From NCBI GenBank assembly GCA_030544685.1, contig CP086683.1, forward strand, positions 3,348,001-3,412,000: 64,000 bases of DNA. Reading direction: 5' to 3'. The notes beneath the pieces were generated by a model that was given only the letters and a program-made list of their open reading frames with translations, had not been told where the DNA came from and did no database searches. The DNA is from Pseudomonas sp. B21_DOA. GTDB taxonomy: Bacteria > Pseudomonadota > Gammaproteobacteria > Pseudomonadales > Pseudomonadaceae. This document shows positions 18,867-28,246 of the stretch, in pieces (within the stretch, counting starts at the first letter, position 1; every line of letters begins with the position of its first letter). A program made the translations under genes and the position numbers.

Positions 18867-19432
18867 TCAGCCCCAGCGCCGCACGGTTCCGGTATCCAGT
18901 CCCAACAGATCAAGCATGCGCCCAAGCGTATGGTCGACCATGTCCTGGATCGATTGGGGTCTGGCATAGAACGCCGGTACTGGCGGCATCACGATGCCGC
19001 CCATTTCACAAATCTGGGTCATGCTGCGCAGGTGCCCCAGATGTAACGGCGTTTCCTCACCATTAAAATCAGCGGTCGACGTTCCTTGAGTGTCACGTCG
19101 GCGGCACGGCTGAGCAGGGTGCCGGTGATGCCGCTGGAGATCTCCGAAAGGCTTTTGATGGAGCAAGGAGTCACGACCATGCCCAGTGTCTTGAACGAAC
19201 CGCTGGAAATCGAGGCGCCAATGTCCGCAGGGTCGTGTACGACACTGGCCAGCGCTTTGACGTCCGCCACTTTCATGTCCAGTTCGTGGGCCAATGTGAC
19301 CTGGGCCGAGCGGGTCATCACCAGATGCGTGGCAATGCCCAGTTCGCGCAACAGCACCAACGTACGCACGCCATAAATCACGCCGCTGGCCCCGCTGATG
19401 CCGACGACAATCCGCCGCTCAGGGCTGTTCAT
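18867..19432 (-). pseudogene. UbiX-like flavin prenyltransferase, frameshifted
   Basis: The family's N-terminal GISGASGVIYGVRTL is at residues 11-25, and SSGSFKTLGMVVTPCSIKSL follows. The frame breaks after LILMVR; the expected continuation ETPLHLGHLRSM (the UbiX motif) is in another frame that ends at 18867. One missing C in CC at 19055-19056 (plus strand) explains this. The restored length of 188 aa is normal. UbiX prenylates FMN with dimethylallyl phosphate to make the cofactor of UbiD decarboxylases. It overlaps the UbiD gene by 14 nt, a classic pair. Confidence 0.88.
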
Positions 19433-20927
19433 GAGAATCTACCGCCTCGTCGAATGTGCTGATCAACGGCGGTTGACCCGGCAGGCCCAACGCGGCCCAG
19501 CGTTCGCTGACGCGCGCGTACACCGATGGGCGCAATAACGTGCGCGTCGGGAAGTGGCGTATGTTGCGGTAATCCTTGCAGGCGTTGATCAAGGCCTTGG
19601 AACCGAAAAAACGTTTCTCTGGCGGGTTCTGCGCCGGGTCCAGCGGCGAGCCGCGCGTGTTGCGCAGAATATCGATGTCATCGCTGGGAGTTGCACGTGT
19701 GGCCATTGCCCAGAGCACTTGGTTCATGTCGGTGGGATCGACATCCTCGTCAACCGCGACGATCCACTTGCTGATATAGGCGCCACCGGGGACCTGGCTG
19801 GCGAGTGCCAGGGCCTGTGCAGCGTGACCGGCGTATTTCTGTTCCAGGCTGATCACGATCATGCCGAACGCACCGGCTGCGGCCGGAGGGCAGTACACCC
19901 CGTGGATGCCCTGGATGCCGAGTTTGTCGAGATCGCTCCAGATTTTCGCCGAGCGGATCGTCGAAAAAAATGCGCTTTGTTCGTTCGAGGGGAAATCAGC
20001 CATCAAGGCATTGGTCAGGATCGGTCGGGTGCGATAGTGCAGGGCAGTGACTTCGATCAGCGGGCAATCGATGTCCTTGTAGCCGTAGTAACCGGTGAAC
20101 TCGCCGAAAGGGCCTTCTTCGCGGGTCGAACCGGGACGAATCAGGCCTTCAATGACAATCTCGGCAGCCGCAGGAATCAACAAGTCGGAATGTCTGGCCC
20201 GTACCACTTCGATAGGCTTGCCTTTGATGCCCCCGGCGAAGTCGTATTCGCTGACGCCCGGTGGCAGGGATTGCGACCCCACGACCATCATCAGCGGGTC
20301 GACACCCCAGGCAGCAGCAACGGGCAGCGCCTCGCCCTTGGCCCATGCCTGATGAATGTGACGCAAAGCGTCCTTGCCTGGGGCCAGTGACAGGCCGACC
20401 TCGCGGGGGCCTTGGATCATCATTCGATAGGTGCCGACATTCAGGTAACCCGAGGCCTGATCGCGGGTGAACACCGCGTCCGCGGTACCGGCGTAAGCGC
20501 CGCCGTCTCGGGGCCAGTGCTTGGGAATCGGCAGCCGGGTGAGGTCGATGTCATGGCCGGTGAGGGTGTTCTGATAGATCGGTGCGGCTTCAGCGCTGAC
20601 CTCCAGCGGGGCGATGCTGTGCCTGAGCTTGTCTTTGGTGCGCCGGATCAATTCCATCGTTGGCGTATCCGGTGCTTCCTCCAGGGTGATCGCGGTGCGA
20701 GCCACGCTTGGGCCGAAAATATTCCACAGGTGGCGTAAGCCCAGCGGCGAGTCCGCCTGGTCGAAGAGCACCGCAGGCGAAGCAGCCTGGCGAGCCAACA
20801 AATAAGTGATGGCGCTCATTTCCTCAACCGGATCGACAGCGGGCGAGACAGTCTGCAATTCGCCGATCTTTTCGGCCCGTGCCAGCCAGTCGCGCAGGTC
20901 GGCAACCGGTTCAATCAATTCGTTCAT
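19419..20927 (-). CDS. UbiD-family prenylated-FMN decarboxylase
   Basis: A protein of about 502 aa with family features throughout: LRDWLARAEKIGEL at the start, IYQNTLTGHDIDLTRLPIPK, NVGTYRMMIQGPREVGLS, and EGPFGEFTGYYG in the core. UbiD enzymes reversibly decarboxylate aromatic or alpha,beta-unsaturated acids using prenylated FMN, made here by the adjacent UbiX. The start at 20927 is preferred over 20996 because the longer form adds an atypical Cys-rich leader. It follows DoxX by 65 nt in a six-gene leftward operon. The substrate is unknown; it need not be the ubiquinone precursor. Confidence 0.9.
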   Translation of the reverse strand: MNELIEPVADLRDWLARAEKIGELQTVSPAVDPVEEMSAITYLLARQAASPAVLFDQADSPLGLRHLWNIFGPSVARTAITLEEAPDTPTMELIRRTKDKLRHSIAPLEVSAEAAPIYQNTLTGHDIDLTRLPIPKHWPRDGGAYAGTADAVFTRDQASGYLNVGTYRMMIQGPREVGLSLAPGKDALRHIHQAWAKGEALPVAAAWGVDPLMMVVGSQSLPPGVSEYDFAGGIKGKPIEVVRARHSDLLIPAAAEIVIEGLIRPGSTREEGPFGEFTGYYGYKDIDCPLIEVTALHYRTRPILTNALMADFPSNEQSAFFSTIRSAKIWSDLDKLGIQGIHGVYCPPAAAGAFGMIVISLEQKYAGHAAQALALASQVPGGAYISKWIVAVDEDVDPTDMNQVLWAMATRATPSDDIDILRNTRGSPLDPAQNPPEKRFFGSKALINACKDYRNIRHFPTRTLLRPSVYARVSERWAALGLPGQPPLISTFDEAVDSHEQP

Positions 20928-20992
20928 GTTGGATATCCGCAAGCACTGAAATGGAAGCGACGGGCAGCATTGCTGCGCCCGTCGCCAGAGGA

Positions 20993-21415
20993 TCAACGTT
21001 TGTCGATCGAGTACTTTCCAGGCCCCAGAAGGCAGAGGAAGAGGAAACCGCCGGCAATGCTCACGTTCTTGAAGAAGTGCACGAATAGCGTGTGATGATC
21101 GGCCGGGTTGGTGCTGTTCCAGAAAGCATGGCCGATGATGCCGGTGCCAATGGTGTACACCACGAAGATCGCCGCGATCGGCCGGGTCCAGAAGCCGAAC
21201 AACAGTGCCAGACCACCGAAGAATTCGATGATGGTGGCGACGATGGCGGTGAACTCGGGTATCGGCGCGTTTACCGTTTTCAGATAGCTGACGAAGCTGC
21301 CGTGATCGGTGACGTAGGTGAAGCCGAAGTAACCGTAGAGGATCAAAATCATGATCCGGGCCACCAGGATCATTGCGTCGCGTTGGTCGTCGAACAATTG
21401 ATAGCGTAAGTACAT
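20993..21415 (-). CDS. DoxX-family membrane protein
   Basis: A protein of 140 aa with four predicted membrane segments (from about 15, 60, 85 and 115) and the DoxX pattern GLALLFGFWTRPIAAIFVVYT. DoxX proteins are small inner-membrane proteins linked to quinone or thiol redox partners; their exact chemistry is often unclear. It begins 9 nt after the end of the hydroxyacid dehydrogenase gene, so it belongs to the same transcript and may supply electrons or a membrane anchor. Confidence 0.85.
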   Translation of the reverse strand: MYLRYQLFDDQRDAMILVARIMILILYGYFGFTYVTDHGSFVSYLKTVNAPIPEFTAIVATIIEFFGGLALLFGFWTRPIAAIFVVYTIGTGIIGHAFWNSTNPADHHTLFVHFFKNVSIAGGFLFLCLLGPGKYSIDKR

Positions 21416-21424
21416 TGCATGGCC

Positions 21425-22456
21425 TCAGATTGGGTAAGGAAACGTGCTGGCTGACTGCGTGTCGGCGAGCTGAAACGCACGCGCGAATACTTGCGGGTTC
21501 ACCGCGTTGTCGTGGTTGGGTTCAGCGTCGAAAACCGCGAGAACATTGCCCGCAGCCAGTTTCGCCATGCGGCTGACGGCCTCGCGGGATACTCCCGCCA
21601 GGTGCGGCGAGCTGATAACGTTGTCCAGACTTGGCAAACCGCTGCTAGGAGCGGGCGGTTCCGGCAGAAATACATCCAGCGCAGCCCCCCAGTCGGTTCT
21701 GCCTCAACGCCTCATACAGCGCCTGTTCATCGACGATGCCGCCACGCGCGGTGTTGATCACATACGCGTGGGGTTTCATCAAAGCCAAGCGTTCGGCGGA
21801 CAACAAGCCAACCGTTTCGGCGGTTTTGGGACAGTGCAGACTGACGTAGTCGGCGCTCGCCAATGCACCTTCCAGGACGGCAACCGGCTCCACGCCGTGG
21901 GGCAAGTGCTGCGCGGCGAGATAAGGGTCATACACCCTGACCCGCATCCCCAGTGCCAACAGCAGAGTGGCGACCCGAGCGCCTATTCGGCCGCAACCGA
22001 TGAGCAATGCTTCACGACCTTCCAGCTCGCTGGGCAGATACTCGTAGCGCTGATGCCAATCGCCATTGCGCACCAGGCGACTCAGCGCCTCGGTGCGTTT
22101 GGCCAAGGCCAACATGAATCCCAGCGTATGCTCGGCGACTGCGCGGTGATTGGCGTTGGCGCAAACCATTACCGGAATCGCCGCTTCGGTCATTACCGGG
22201 ATATCCACCGCATCGAAGCCGACGCCGATCCGTGACACTACCTGCAACCCTGTCGCGCGTTGCAACTCGGCTGGGCCGAATCGGGTCAGTCCGAGGACGA
22301 CACCGTGTACGGCATCGAAACTTTCCAGCAGTGCCTGAAACTGACTTTGCTCAATCGTATTGGCGAACTCCACCACCTCGATATCGTCGCGCTCGCGCAG
22401 CAGGCGCTTCCTTCATCGCCGAGGATATGAGCAATCAAAACGCGCTTTTTGCTCAT
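21425..22456 (-). pseudogene. D-isomer-specific 2-hydroxyacid dehydrogenase, frameshifted twice
   Basis: The gene starts at ATG 22456 (MSKKRVLIAHILGDEG), overlapping the dioxygenase stop as ATGA. The frame shifts near 22408, where one A is missing, and runs through the NAD-binding motif IGCGRIGARVATLLLALG and the segment NTARGGIVDEQAL. It breaks again at six C at 21685-21690 (plus strand), where one base is missing, and ends with SSPHLAGVS, which contains the catalytic His, and an ordinary C-terminus. The restored length of about 344 aa is normal. It would interconvert a 2-ketoacid and a D-2-hydroxyacid with NAD(P)H. Confidence 0.82.
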
Positions 22457-23355
22457 GCGACATGCTCCTTCAGTTCATCTTTGGCAAAGAACTCGCCGTC
22501 ATTGATGCCAATGCGAAACATCACCCGTTCGGCATCGCGGGGCAATTCGGTGGCGCAGTGCCATACGGAGCGGTTGTCCCAGATCAGCAGATCGTGGGGC
22601 TCCCATTGGTAATTGAAGATCCGCTCCGGCGTCAGCGCGAATGCGAAAAGCTGGTCAAGCAATGCCTGACTCTGCTCTGGCGAATAGCCGCTGATGTGCG
22701 CTGTGTAACCCGGATTGACGTACAGGCTTTCGCGTCCGGTGCGCGGATGTATGGCAACTGTGGGGTGTGTGCTGGCGGGAAATGTCTGCTCCAGGCGTGT
22801 GAAAATCTCTTGGATCGACTCGCCTACGTCGTCTTCCTTGACTTTGTAGGTCCAGCGCACGTCGTGTACGGCTTGTCGATTCCTGACCCGCTCATACAAG
22901 TCTCTGGGCAAATCGTCGTACACCGACTGCATATCCACGAACAGGGTATCGCCACCCGCTTCGGGCAATTGCTGTGCGTGCAGCATGGTCAGTGGCAACG
23001 GTTCTGCCAGGTAGCTCGAATCGCTGTGCCACATGTTGCCGAGCTTGCGTGCACCGGTTGCGCCACCGCCATTGCGATTGTTGATTACCAGAATGTTCGG
23101 GAACGCCGGGTCGTGGTAATTCTTGAGCCTGAACTGCTCCAGTTCGCCGAAACATCCGGCGAATTGCTGATAGCCTTCGCGAGTCAATCGCTGGTTCTTC
23201 AGCGCCACCACTTTGCGCTCGTAGACCAGTTCCTGAATGGCACGAATCTCATTCAGGGACGCCGTGTTGATATCGAAATCTGTCACCGCGGTGACAAAGG
23301 TGTCGGTCAAATCCATTCGCTTCACGTTAAGTGTCTCCTGCACGACGTCAGTCAA
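22453..23355 (-). CDS. TauD/TfdA-family Fe(II)/2-oxoglutarate dioxygenase
   Basis: A protein of 300 aa. The metal-binding HxD is in GNMWHSDSSY at about residues 109-111 and the distal His in DNRSVWHCATELPRDAERVM, followed by the Arg (MFRIG) that holds 2-oxoglutarate. These enzymes hydroxylate or desaturate small acids, often losing sulfite, phosphate or CO2 from unstable products. It overlaps both neighbours by 4 nt (ATGA), so it is translated in step with the oxoamine synthase before it and the dehydrogenase after it. Confidence 0.9.
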   Translation of the reverse strand: MTDVVQETLNVKRMDLTDTFVTAVTDFDINTASLNEIRAIQELVYERKVVALKNQRLTREGYQQFAGCFGELEQFRLKNYHDPAFPNILVINNRNGGGATGARKLGNMWHSDSSYLAEPLPLTMLHAQQLPEAGGDTLFVDMQSVYDDLPRDLYERVRNRQAVHDVRWTYKVKEDDVGESIQEIFTRLEQTFPASTHPTVAIHPRTGRESLYVNPGYTAHISGYSPEQSQALLDQLFAFALTPERIFNYQWEPHDLLIWDNRSVWHCATELPRDAERVMFRIGINDGEFFAKDELKEHVA

Positions 23356-24643
23356 ACAGCCAGCGCAGGCTGGTGTTGGTCGGCACCCGGGTTCACTTGT
23401 GGCGACACGCTGCTTTTGAGCATCAGGCTCAGGTCGAGGATGTCGGCCGGGTTGTGTGCCGAGGTGACTGACATGCGCAGAGCAGCCTGGCCGCGCGGCA
23501 CTGTCGGGAAGAACACGACGGAGGTGTAGTGACCCTGCTGCAACAGGTACTCGCCTTTGGCAATGGCCTGCTCTTCGTTGCCAATACGAACGATGCGAAT
23601 CGGCAGTTCGCTGCCGCTGGTTTCGGTCGGGATCAGGTTGTCGAACAGCGCCATGTTGTTGCGCAGTGACCGTTGCAGTTTGTGCAGTTCAGGCGTGGCA
23701 TGAATTTCCGCCGAAGCCAGCGCAGCACCGACGGCCGCCATATTGGGAGCGCAGGAGAAGCCGTAGGTCGGCGCATAACGGCGGATCGCGTTCTCGACAT
23801 GTTGGGTGCCCAGCATCAACAGCCCGCCGGCGGCACCGTAGCCCTTGCCCAGCGATGCGGCCACGATGGTGTTTTCATCCAGACCGTCGAGTTGCGAACG
23901 AACGAAGCCCTCGCCGCGCTGCCCGACCACCGAAATCCCGTGGGCGTCGTCCAGATAGACGAACAGCCCGTATTTATCCTGCAGCGCGCGTAATTCGCGA
24001 ACTGGCGCGGCGCCACCCATCGAATAGGCACCGTCGCCCACATACGCAACCTTACGACCGCTTTTGCACAAGCGTTCCAGGTGATCGAGGTCGTTATGCT
24101 CGATGACGATTACGTCAGTCTCTTCGCGCAAGACCGGAATGTGATACTGCAAGGTCACGTGAGCAAAGCGGTCGAAGGCGATCAGCGGCTTCTCACCGCC
24201 GGTGAACAGGCCGGCAGCCAAGAGGGGCAGGGCACCCATATTGGCAGCGGCGACTGTCGGGAAAACTACTATGCCGTTGACGTCAAACAGTTTGGCCAGG
24301 GTTTTTCCAGGCGTACCAGCGGTTCGGCGGACAGGCGCGTACGGGCGACCGAAAAGTGCGTGGAGGGCGTTTCTTCCATTGAGGCCCTGGCGGCAGCGAG
24401 CACTTTGGGGTGCGCATCGAGGTTAAGGTAGCCGCAGCGCGTATAGTCAATCACTTCCTTGCCGCTGGTGGCGATTTCGATACGGCGGTTGTCCAGCACG
24501 CGGCAGGACACCCCCATCAGACCTTTTTCATACGCAGCATCGAAATGCGGACGGCTGATTTCAGCCATTCTCGACGCATTGCGCGCTTTTGACCGGGATG
24601 TTTTTTCAAGCGCGACGCTGCTTGTTTCAACGGCGTTATTCAT
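23352..24643 (-). pseudogene. Alpha-oxoamine synthase (AONS/CqsA-like), frameshifted
   Basis: The protein starts at ATG 24643 (GAGG 6 nt upstream) and reads YTRCGYLNLDAHPKVLAAA and HFSVARTRLSAEPLVRLEK. One A missing from the run at 24302-24306 (plus TTTTT) shifts the frame. The rest includes VVFPTVAAANMGALPLL, the PLP-binding region DDAHGISVVG, and the Schiff-base Lys in ASLGKGYGAAGG. The restored length is about 430 aa. The family couples an amino acid and an acyl-CoA with loss of CO2 to give an alpha-aminoketone, as in KBL, BioF, HemA or the quorum-signal synthase CqsA. It is first in the six-gene operon and divergent from the LysR gene at 24786. Confidence 0.85.
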
Positions 24644-24785
24644 GGCGACCTCATCCTTTGAGTGGGTGTTCCCGAAGCCGTAATGGCTCAGGAACGGCGC
24701 TAGAATCCACGACCGCTGAAACATTTTGCAAAGGACTTCTCCGCTGTTACCTTATGACAAAATCTCATGAGCATTACGAAGTCTT

Positions 24786-25697
24786 ATGGTTACCCGGATT
24801 CCCTCTCTCAATGGATTGAAAGCGTTCGAAGCCGCTGCGCGCCATATGAGCTTTACCAAGGCGGCCGAAGAGCTGAATGTCACGCAGACGGCCATCAGCC
24901 ATCAGATTCGTCGCCTCGAAGATGAACTCGGAATTCGTTTGTTTCTGAGACTCAAGGACGGCCTGGCGCTGACGACTGAAGGCCACGCCTACCTGCCCGG
25001 TATCCGCTCGGCATTTCATGAGTTGCGTTACTCGACTGAAATGCTGCTGGAGTCCACGAATAACAGTGCGTTGACCATCAGTACTCTGGTGTCGCTTGCC
25101 TCCAAATGGCTTTTGCCGCGCCTGGCATCTTTTCAGGATGCATTTCCCAATATCGACGTGCGCGTAACCGCCTCGACGGACCTGGTCGATTTCCGCAAGG
25201 GCGGTATCGATGCGGCGATTCGCTATGGCTTCGGTGACTGGAAAGGGCTGCGTGCAGACTGGCTGATGTCGGACGAAATCTTTCCGGTCTGCAGCCCGAA
25301 GCTACTGCTCGGCCCGCAGGCCTTGAGGACTCCCGTCGATCTTGCCCATCACAAGTTATTGCAAGTGAGCGGCATGACAAGCAATGACTGGAACATGTGG
25401 CTAAGCGCGGCGGGCCAGCCGAAAAAACTGGCCGAGGGTACGCGTTTGACGTTCGATCTGGCGATGATGGCGGTGCAGGCCGCCATTGATGGTCTCGGCG
25501 TCTGCATTGGACGTTCGACCTACGTCGATGACGACTTGAAGGCCGGAAAGCTGGTCGCGCCATTCAACCTTCGATTGAAATCCGATCTTGGTTTCTATCT
25601 GGTGACACCGCTGGAAATTGCCAACTCCAACAAGGTCGTGGCCTTCCGCACATGGCTGATTGATCTGGTGCAAGGCGCAGGCACCGTCAAACCCTGA
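24786..25697 (+). CDS. LysR-type regulator, GcvA/AmpR-like
   Basis: A protein of 303 aa. The HTH (MSFTKAAEELNVTQTAISHQIRRLEDELG) is of the GcvA subgroup. The effector domain has the DAAIRYGFGDWKGLRADWLM segment typical of that group. It is divergent from the oxoamine synthase operon with 142 bp between starts, so it is the likely activator of that operon, probably responding to its substrate or product. Confidence 0.9.
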   Translation: MVTRIPSLNGLKAFEAAARHMSFTKAAEELNVTQTAISHQIRRLEDELGIRLFLRLKDGLALTTEGHAYLPGIRSAFHELRYSTEMLLESTNNSALTISTLVSLASKWLLPRLASFQDAFPNIDVRVTASTDLVDFRKGGIDAAIRYGFGDWKGLRADWLMSDEIFPVCSPKLLLGPQALRTPVDLAHHKLLQVSGMTSNDWNMWLSAAGQPKKLAEGTRLTFDLAMMAVQAAIDGLGVCIGRSTYVDDDLKAGKLVAPFNLRLKSDLGFYLVTPLEIANSNKVVAFRTWLIDLVQGAGTVKP

Positions 25698-26004
25698 TTT
25701 CGCGGCCATCCTTGATAGGCGGTCGGCGATCAGGAAGCGAACACGTTGGCGGCGATGCGCTGCCAGACACCGGTAATTTCGGCTCCGCCAAATTCCTCTT
25801 GCAGGCGTAAGCCTGCTCGCGATGACGCCAGCCCATTCGTCACCACATAAACACAAAATACCGAGTTCGTTTAAACGATTACTCCAGACTCAAGCAAACG
25901 GCTACAACGCCTTGCGCCATTCCCTACCACTACGCCAGAATCCGCCGGCTTGTGCGTCTGCCGTTCCCTCCGTAACTTGACTCGTGTCACTACTCATCAG
26001 TGAT
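25698..26004. repeat. Intergenic region with a REP remnant
   Basis: No gene is supported here. At 25803-25829 lies a degenerate REP element (GCGTAAGCCTGCTCGCGATG). The rest precedes the structured leader of the DUF6124 gene and shows nothing else I can name. Confidence 0.55.
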
Positions 26005-26138
26005 CGGGTCTGCAAGCCCGTCGGAAATCAGTCGCATCGTCCTGCCAAAGGACACTTGTTCGTGTCCGCTCAATGGCGGCTTTGTGCGGGAGACCTTCGG
26101 GTCTGCCGGGTTCCTGATTTCCCGGTCTTGCAGACCCG
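26005..26138 (+). ncRNA. Highly structured leader RNA upstream of DUF6124
   Basis: A long closed fold is directly visible. CGGGTCTGCAAG (26005-26016) pairs with CTTGCAGACCCG (26127-26138), and GGAAATCAG (26023-26031) with CTGATTTCC (26114-26122). Inside are GGACAC/GTGTCC (26050-26055/26062-26067) and AGACC-TTCG-GGTCT (26091-26104), a helix capped by the very stable UUCG tetraloop. Such an arrangement indicates a folded RNA (leader, riboregulator or sRNA) ending about 70 nt before the DUF6124 start. I do not know an Rfam family for it. Confidence 0.7.
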
Positions 26139-26206
26139 CACACAGCTGCCACCCATCATCTGCAAGTGATGTTGGTAGCTCCAGACCAATAATCAGGAGT
26201 TTCACC

Positions 26207-26566
26207 ATGTTCAAAGTCACACCCAATCCCCCAACCAACGACCCCGCATCGCCCTACGAATCCAGCGCCTCGAAAAAGCTTCACGAAGCCGCCGAACGCG
26301 CCCTCGATCACTATCTCGGTCCCGCTGAAATCCTGGCCAGCACCAACACCCCGGAACAGATGTTCCTCGCCAATCCGAAATACGACACCGAATCCCTGCT
26401 GGCCAACGCCAGCGAATCCCTCGGCTCGGCCACCACCATGCTCTACGACTTCGCCGCGCTGCTCGACAACCCGCGCCGCAAAACCCTGCTGGGCATCGCC
26501 CAAGTCGTCATGCTCGGCGAAATCGCGGTAAATCAGGCTTTGGACAAAGTCGAAATAGCCAAATAA
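26207..26566 (+). CDS. DUF6124 family protein
   Basis: A protein of 119 aa matching the small Pseudomonas family DUF6124 (formerly grouped with DUF3077). It has a Pro-rich start (MFKVTPNPPTNDP), a central helix HEAAERALDHYL, and a C-terminal helical pair (ASESLGSATTMLYDFAALLD, then KTLLGIAQVVMLGEIAVNQA). The function is unknown. AGGAG lies 7 nt before the ATG. It follows a large folded RNA (26005-26138) and precedes the lipase-type effector by 138 nt. Confidence 0.85.
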   Translation: MFKVTPNPPTNDPASPYESSASKKLHEAAERALDHYLGPAEILASTNTPEQMFLANPKYDTESLLANASESLGSATTMLYDFAALLDNPRRKTLLGIAQVVMLGEIAVNQALDKVEIAK

Positions 26567-26704
26567 CCCGCAACGCGACGAGCGCCAAACCTCGTCGCAT
26601 CCCCCTGTTGTGCCATGACTGGCACACCGCCACGGCTTGCACCACCCGGCCCCGACTGTCACCCTTCGGGCCGTTCTTCAAGGATCAGAACAAGGAATCA
26701 AGGA

Positions 26705-28246
26705 TTGAGTGGCTACGTTCCAAACCCGCCGAAAAACTACCGCTACGAACAAGCCAAACCCGTCGACATACACGCCCAGCACTGGGCCGAGTATGAGAAA
26801 CACGGGAAAGAACCCGCGCGCGAGCCTGAGAAAATAGGCATTGCGTTGAGGATTGGGGTGTTCTTTGATGGCACGGGCAACAATGCGAACAACTCTGCTG
26901 CGGGGTTGTTGTGCGGTGCCCAGCATCCGATTGCGCCGGAGGATATACCGGCTAGCTGTATGCCTTACATGAGTGATCCGGATAGTAGTTATGGTGCCGG
27001 GCCTACGAATATCAAGAAATTGTTTTCTCTGTATAAAAAGACCCAGAAAGCCGAAGGCGATGGCTTTCTTAAGTACGTCTCAAGCCCAATATATGTCGAA
27101 GGTATAGGCACTGAAAGCAATCAGATGGATAGCGCTGTAGGTGCTGGAACGGGGCGAGGTGAGACTGGTGTTACGAGTCGCGTACAAGCGTCCTTCACGC
27201 AGATAAAACAAGCTATCGAAGAGGCACTGCAAGAGAACCCCGACAGTGAAATTGCGTCCCTGACGTTCGATACATTTGGCTTCAGTCGTGGGGCTGCTGC
27301 TGCACGGCACTTCGCAAATGAAGTGGTGCGGGGTAAGCAAGGAGCTTTAGGAGATATCCTAAACCGGAACGCCGCAGATTTCAGTCGCACCTTTGATAAT
27401 AAATACGGAAACGGCATCAAAATGGGTTTCATCGGGCTCTTTGACACGGTGCCCTCGATTGCCGGCTTCACCAATCTCGGCCGGGTGAAAAGTCCCATAG
27501 CTCCCGGTGTGAGGCTGTACCTGGACCGTCAATACTTCATGGATGTCGTACATCTCGTAGCGCGTGATGAATGTCGCGCTAATTTTGCCCTCAGCCGAGT
27601 GAAACCCGCGCACCCTGAGTACACTCTTCCTGGGGTTCATTCGGATATTGGCGGCAGCTATCTCGATGAAGTCGAAGAATGCGTGCTCGTCAGCCCTATG
27701 CAAACTCTCGCTGTGCCTCGGTACGTAGACGTTTCAACGACGTCGATTTATCACGACGCCGCGCGTGTAAAAAGCGAGTGGATTGCTAAAGGATGGCCTG
27801 CGCATCTGCTGGATATTGTCACCCCGGCCTCCTTCGAAATTCCGCAGGAGCATCAAGACAGGCTTTCACCGGGGCAGAAGCGCGTATATGCCGCTCTACA
27901 ATTGAAACGTCCGGTGAGTGGAAAACTTTCGAGAGTTTATTTAAGAGTCATGTATCAGCTGGCAAAAGAAAAGGGTGTTCAATTCATTGATATACCCGAA
28001 GATGACGAATACTCCGTGCCGGCAGAACTCCAATCTCTTTGTGACCGATTTCTCACAGGAAACTACAGAACAACTGCAGAAGAAGAGGCTTTGCTCAAGC
28101 TGAAGTACATTCATCCCTCTGCAAACTGGAATCATCCCCTCGGAAGAAGAGATGGGAGCGGCATTGATGCTGTTTACATCAACGCCCCGACGGAAGACGC
28201 GATCCGTGTACAACACCCTCACGTAGCTGATTGGAAACTCTGGTAA
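26705..28246 (+). CDS. DUF2235 (Tle1-type) phospholipase, probable T6SS effector
   Basis: A protein of 513 aa from the TTG at 26705, chosen because AAGGA lies 8 nt upstream and MSGYVPNPPK is a plausible beginning; an ATG at 26615 would add 30 low-complexity residues. GVFFDGTGNN opens the DUF2235 domain, and the nucleophile motif GFSRGAAAAR (Ser in GxSxG) follows in the middle. HSDIGGSY probably supplies the catalytic Asp/His region. Proteins of this kind are phospholipases sent into rival cells by type VI secretion. The stop overlaps the start of a DUF2931 lipoprotein gene (TAATG), the usual place for an immunity protein. No VgrG or PAAR gene is in view. The 3' half is AT-rich compared with neighbours, suggesting transfer. 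Confidence 0.85.
   Translation: MSGYVPNPPKNYRYEQAKPVDIHAQHWAEYEKHGKEPAREPEKIGIALRIGVFFDGTGNNANNSAAGLLCGAQHPIAPEDIPASCMPYMSDPDSSYGAGPTNIKKLFSLYKKTQKAEGDGFLKYVSSPIYVEGIGTESNQMDSAVGAGTGRGETGVTSRVQASFTQIKQAIEEALQENPDSEIASLTFDTFGFSRGAAAARHFANEVVRGKQGALGDILNRNAADFSRTFDNKYGNGIKMGFIGLFDTVPSIAGFTNLGRVKSPIAPGVRLYLDRQYFMDVVHLVARDECRANFALSRVKPAHPEYTLPGVHSDIGGSYLDEVEECVLVSPMQTLAVPRYVDVSTTSIYHDAARVKSEWIAKGWPAHLLDIVTPASFEIPQEHQDRLSPGQKRVYAALQLKRPVSGKLSRVYLRVMYQLAKEKGVQFIDIPEDDEYSVPAELQSLCDRFLTGNYRTTAEEEALLKLKYIHPSANWNHPLGRRDGSGIDAVYINAPTEDAIRVQHPHVADWKLW

Noticed and set aside
22360-23529. 389-aa plus-strand ORF opposite the TauD gene
   Set aside because: Antisense shadow; the HxD..H dioxygenase motif is on the minus strand.
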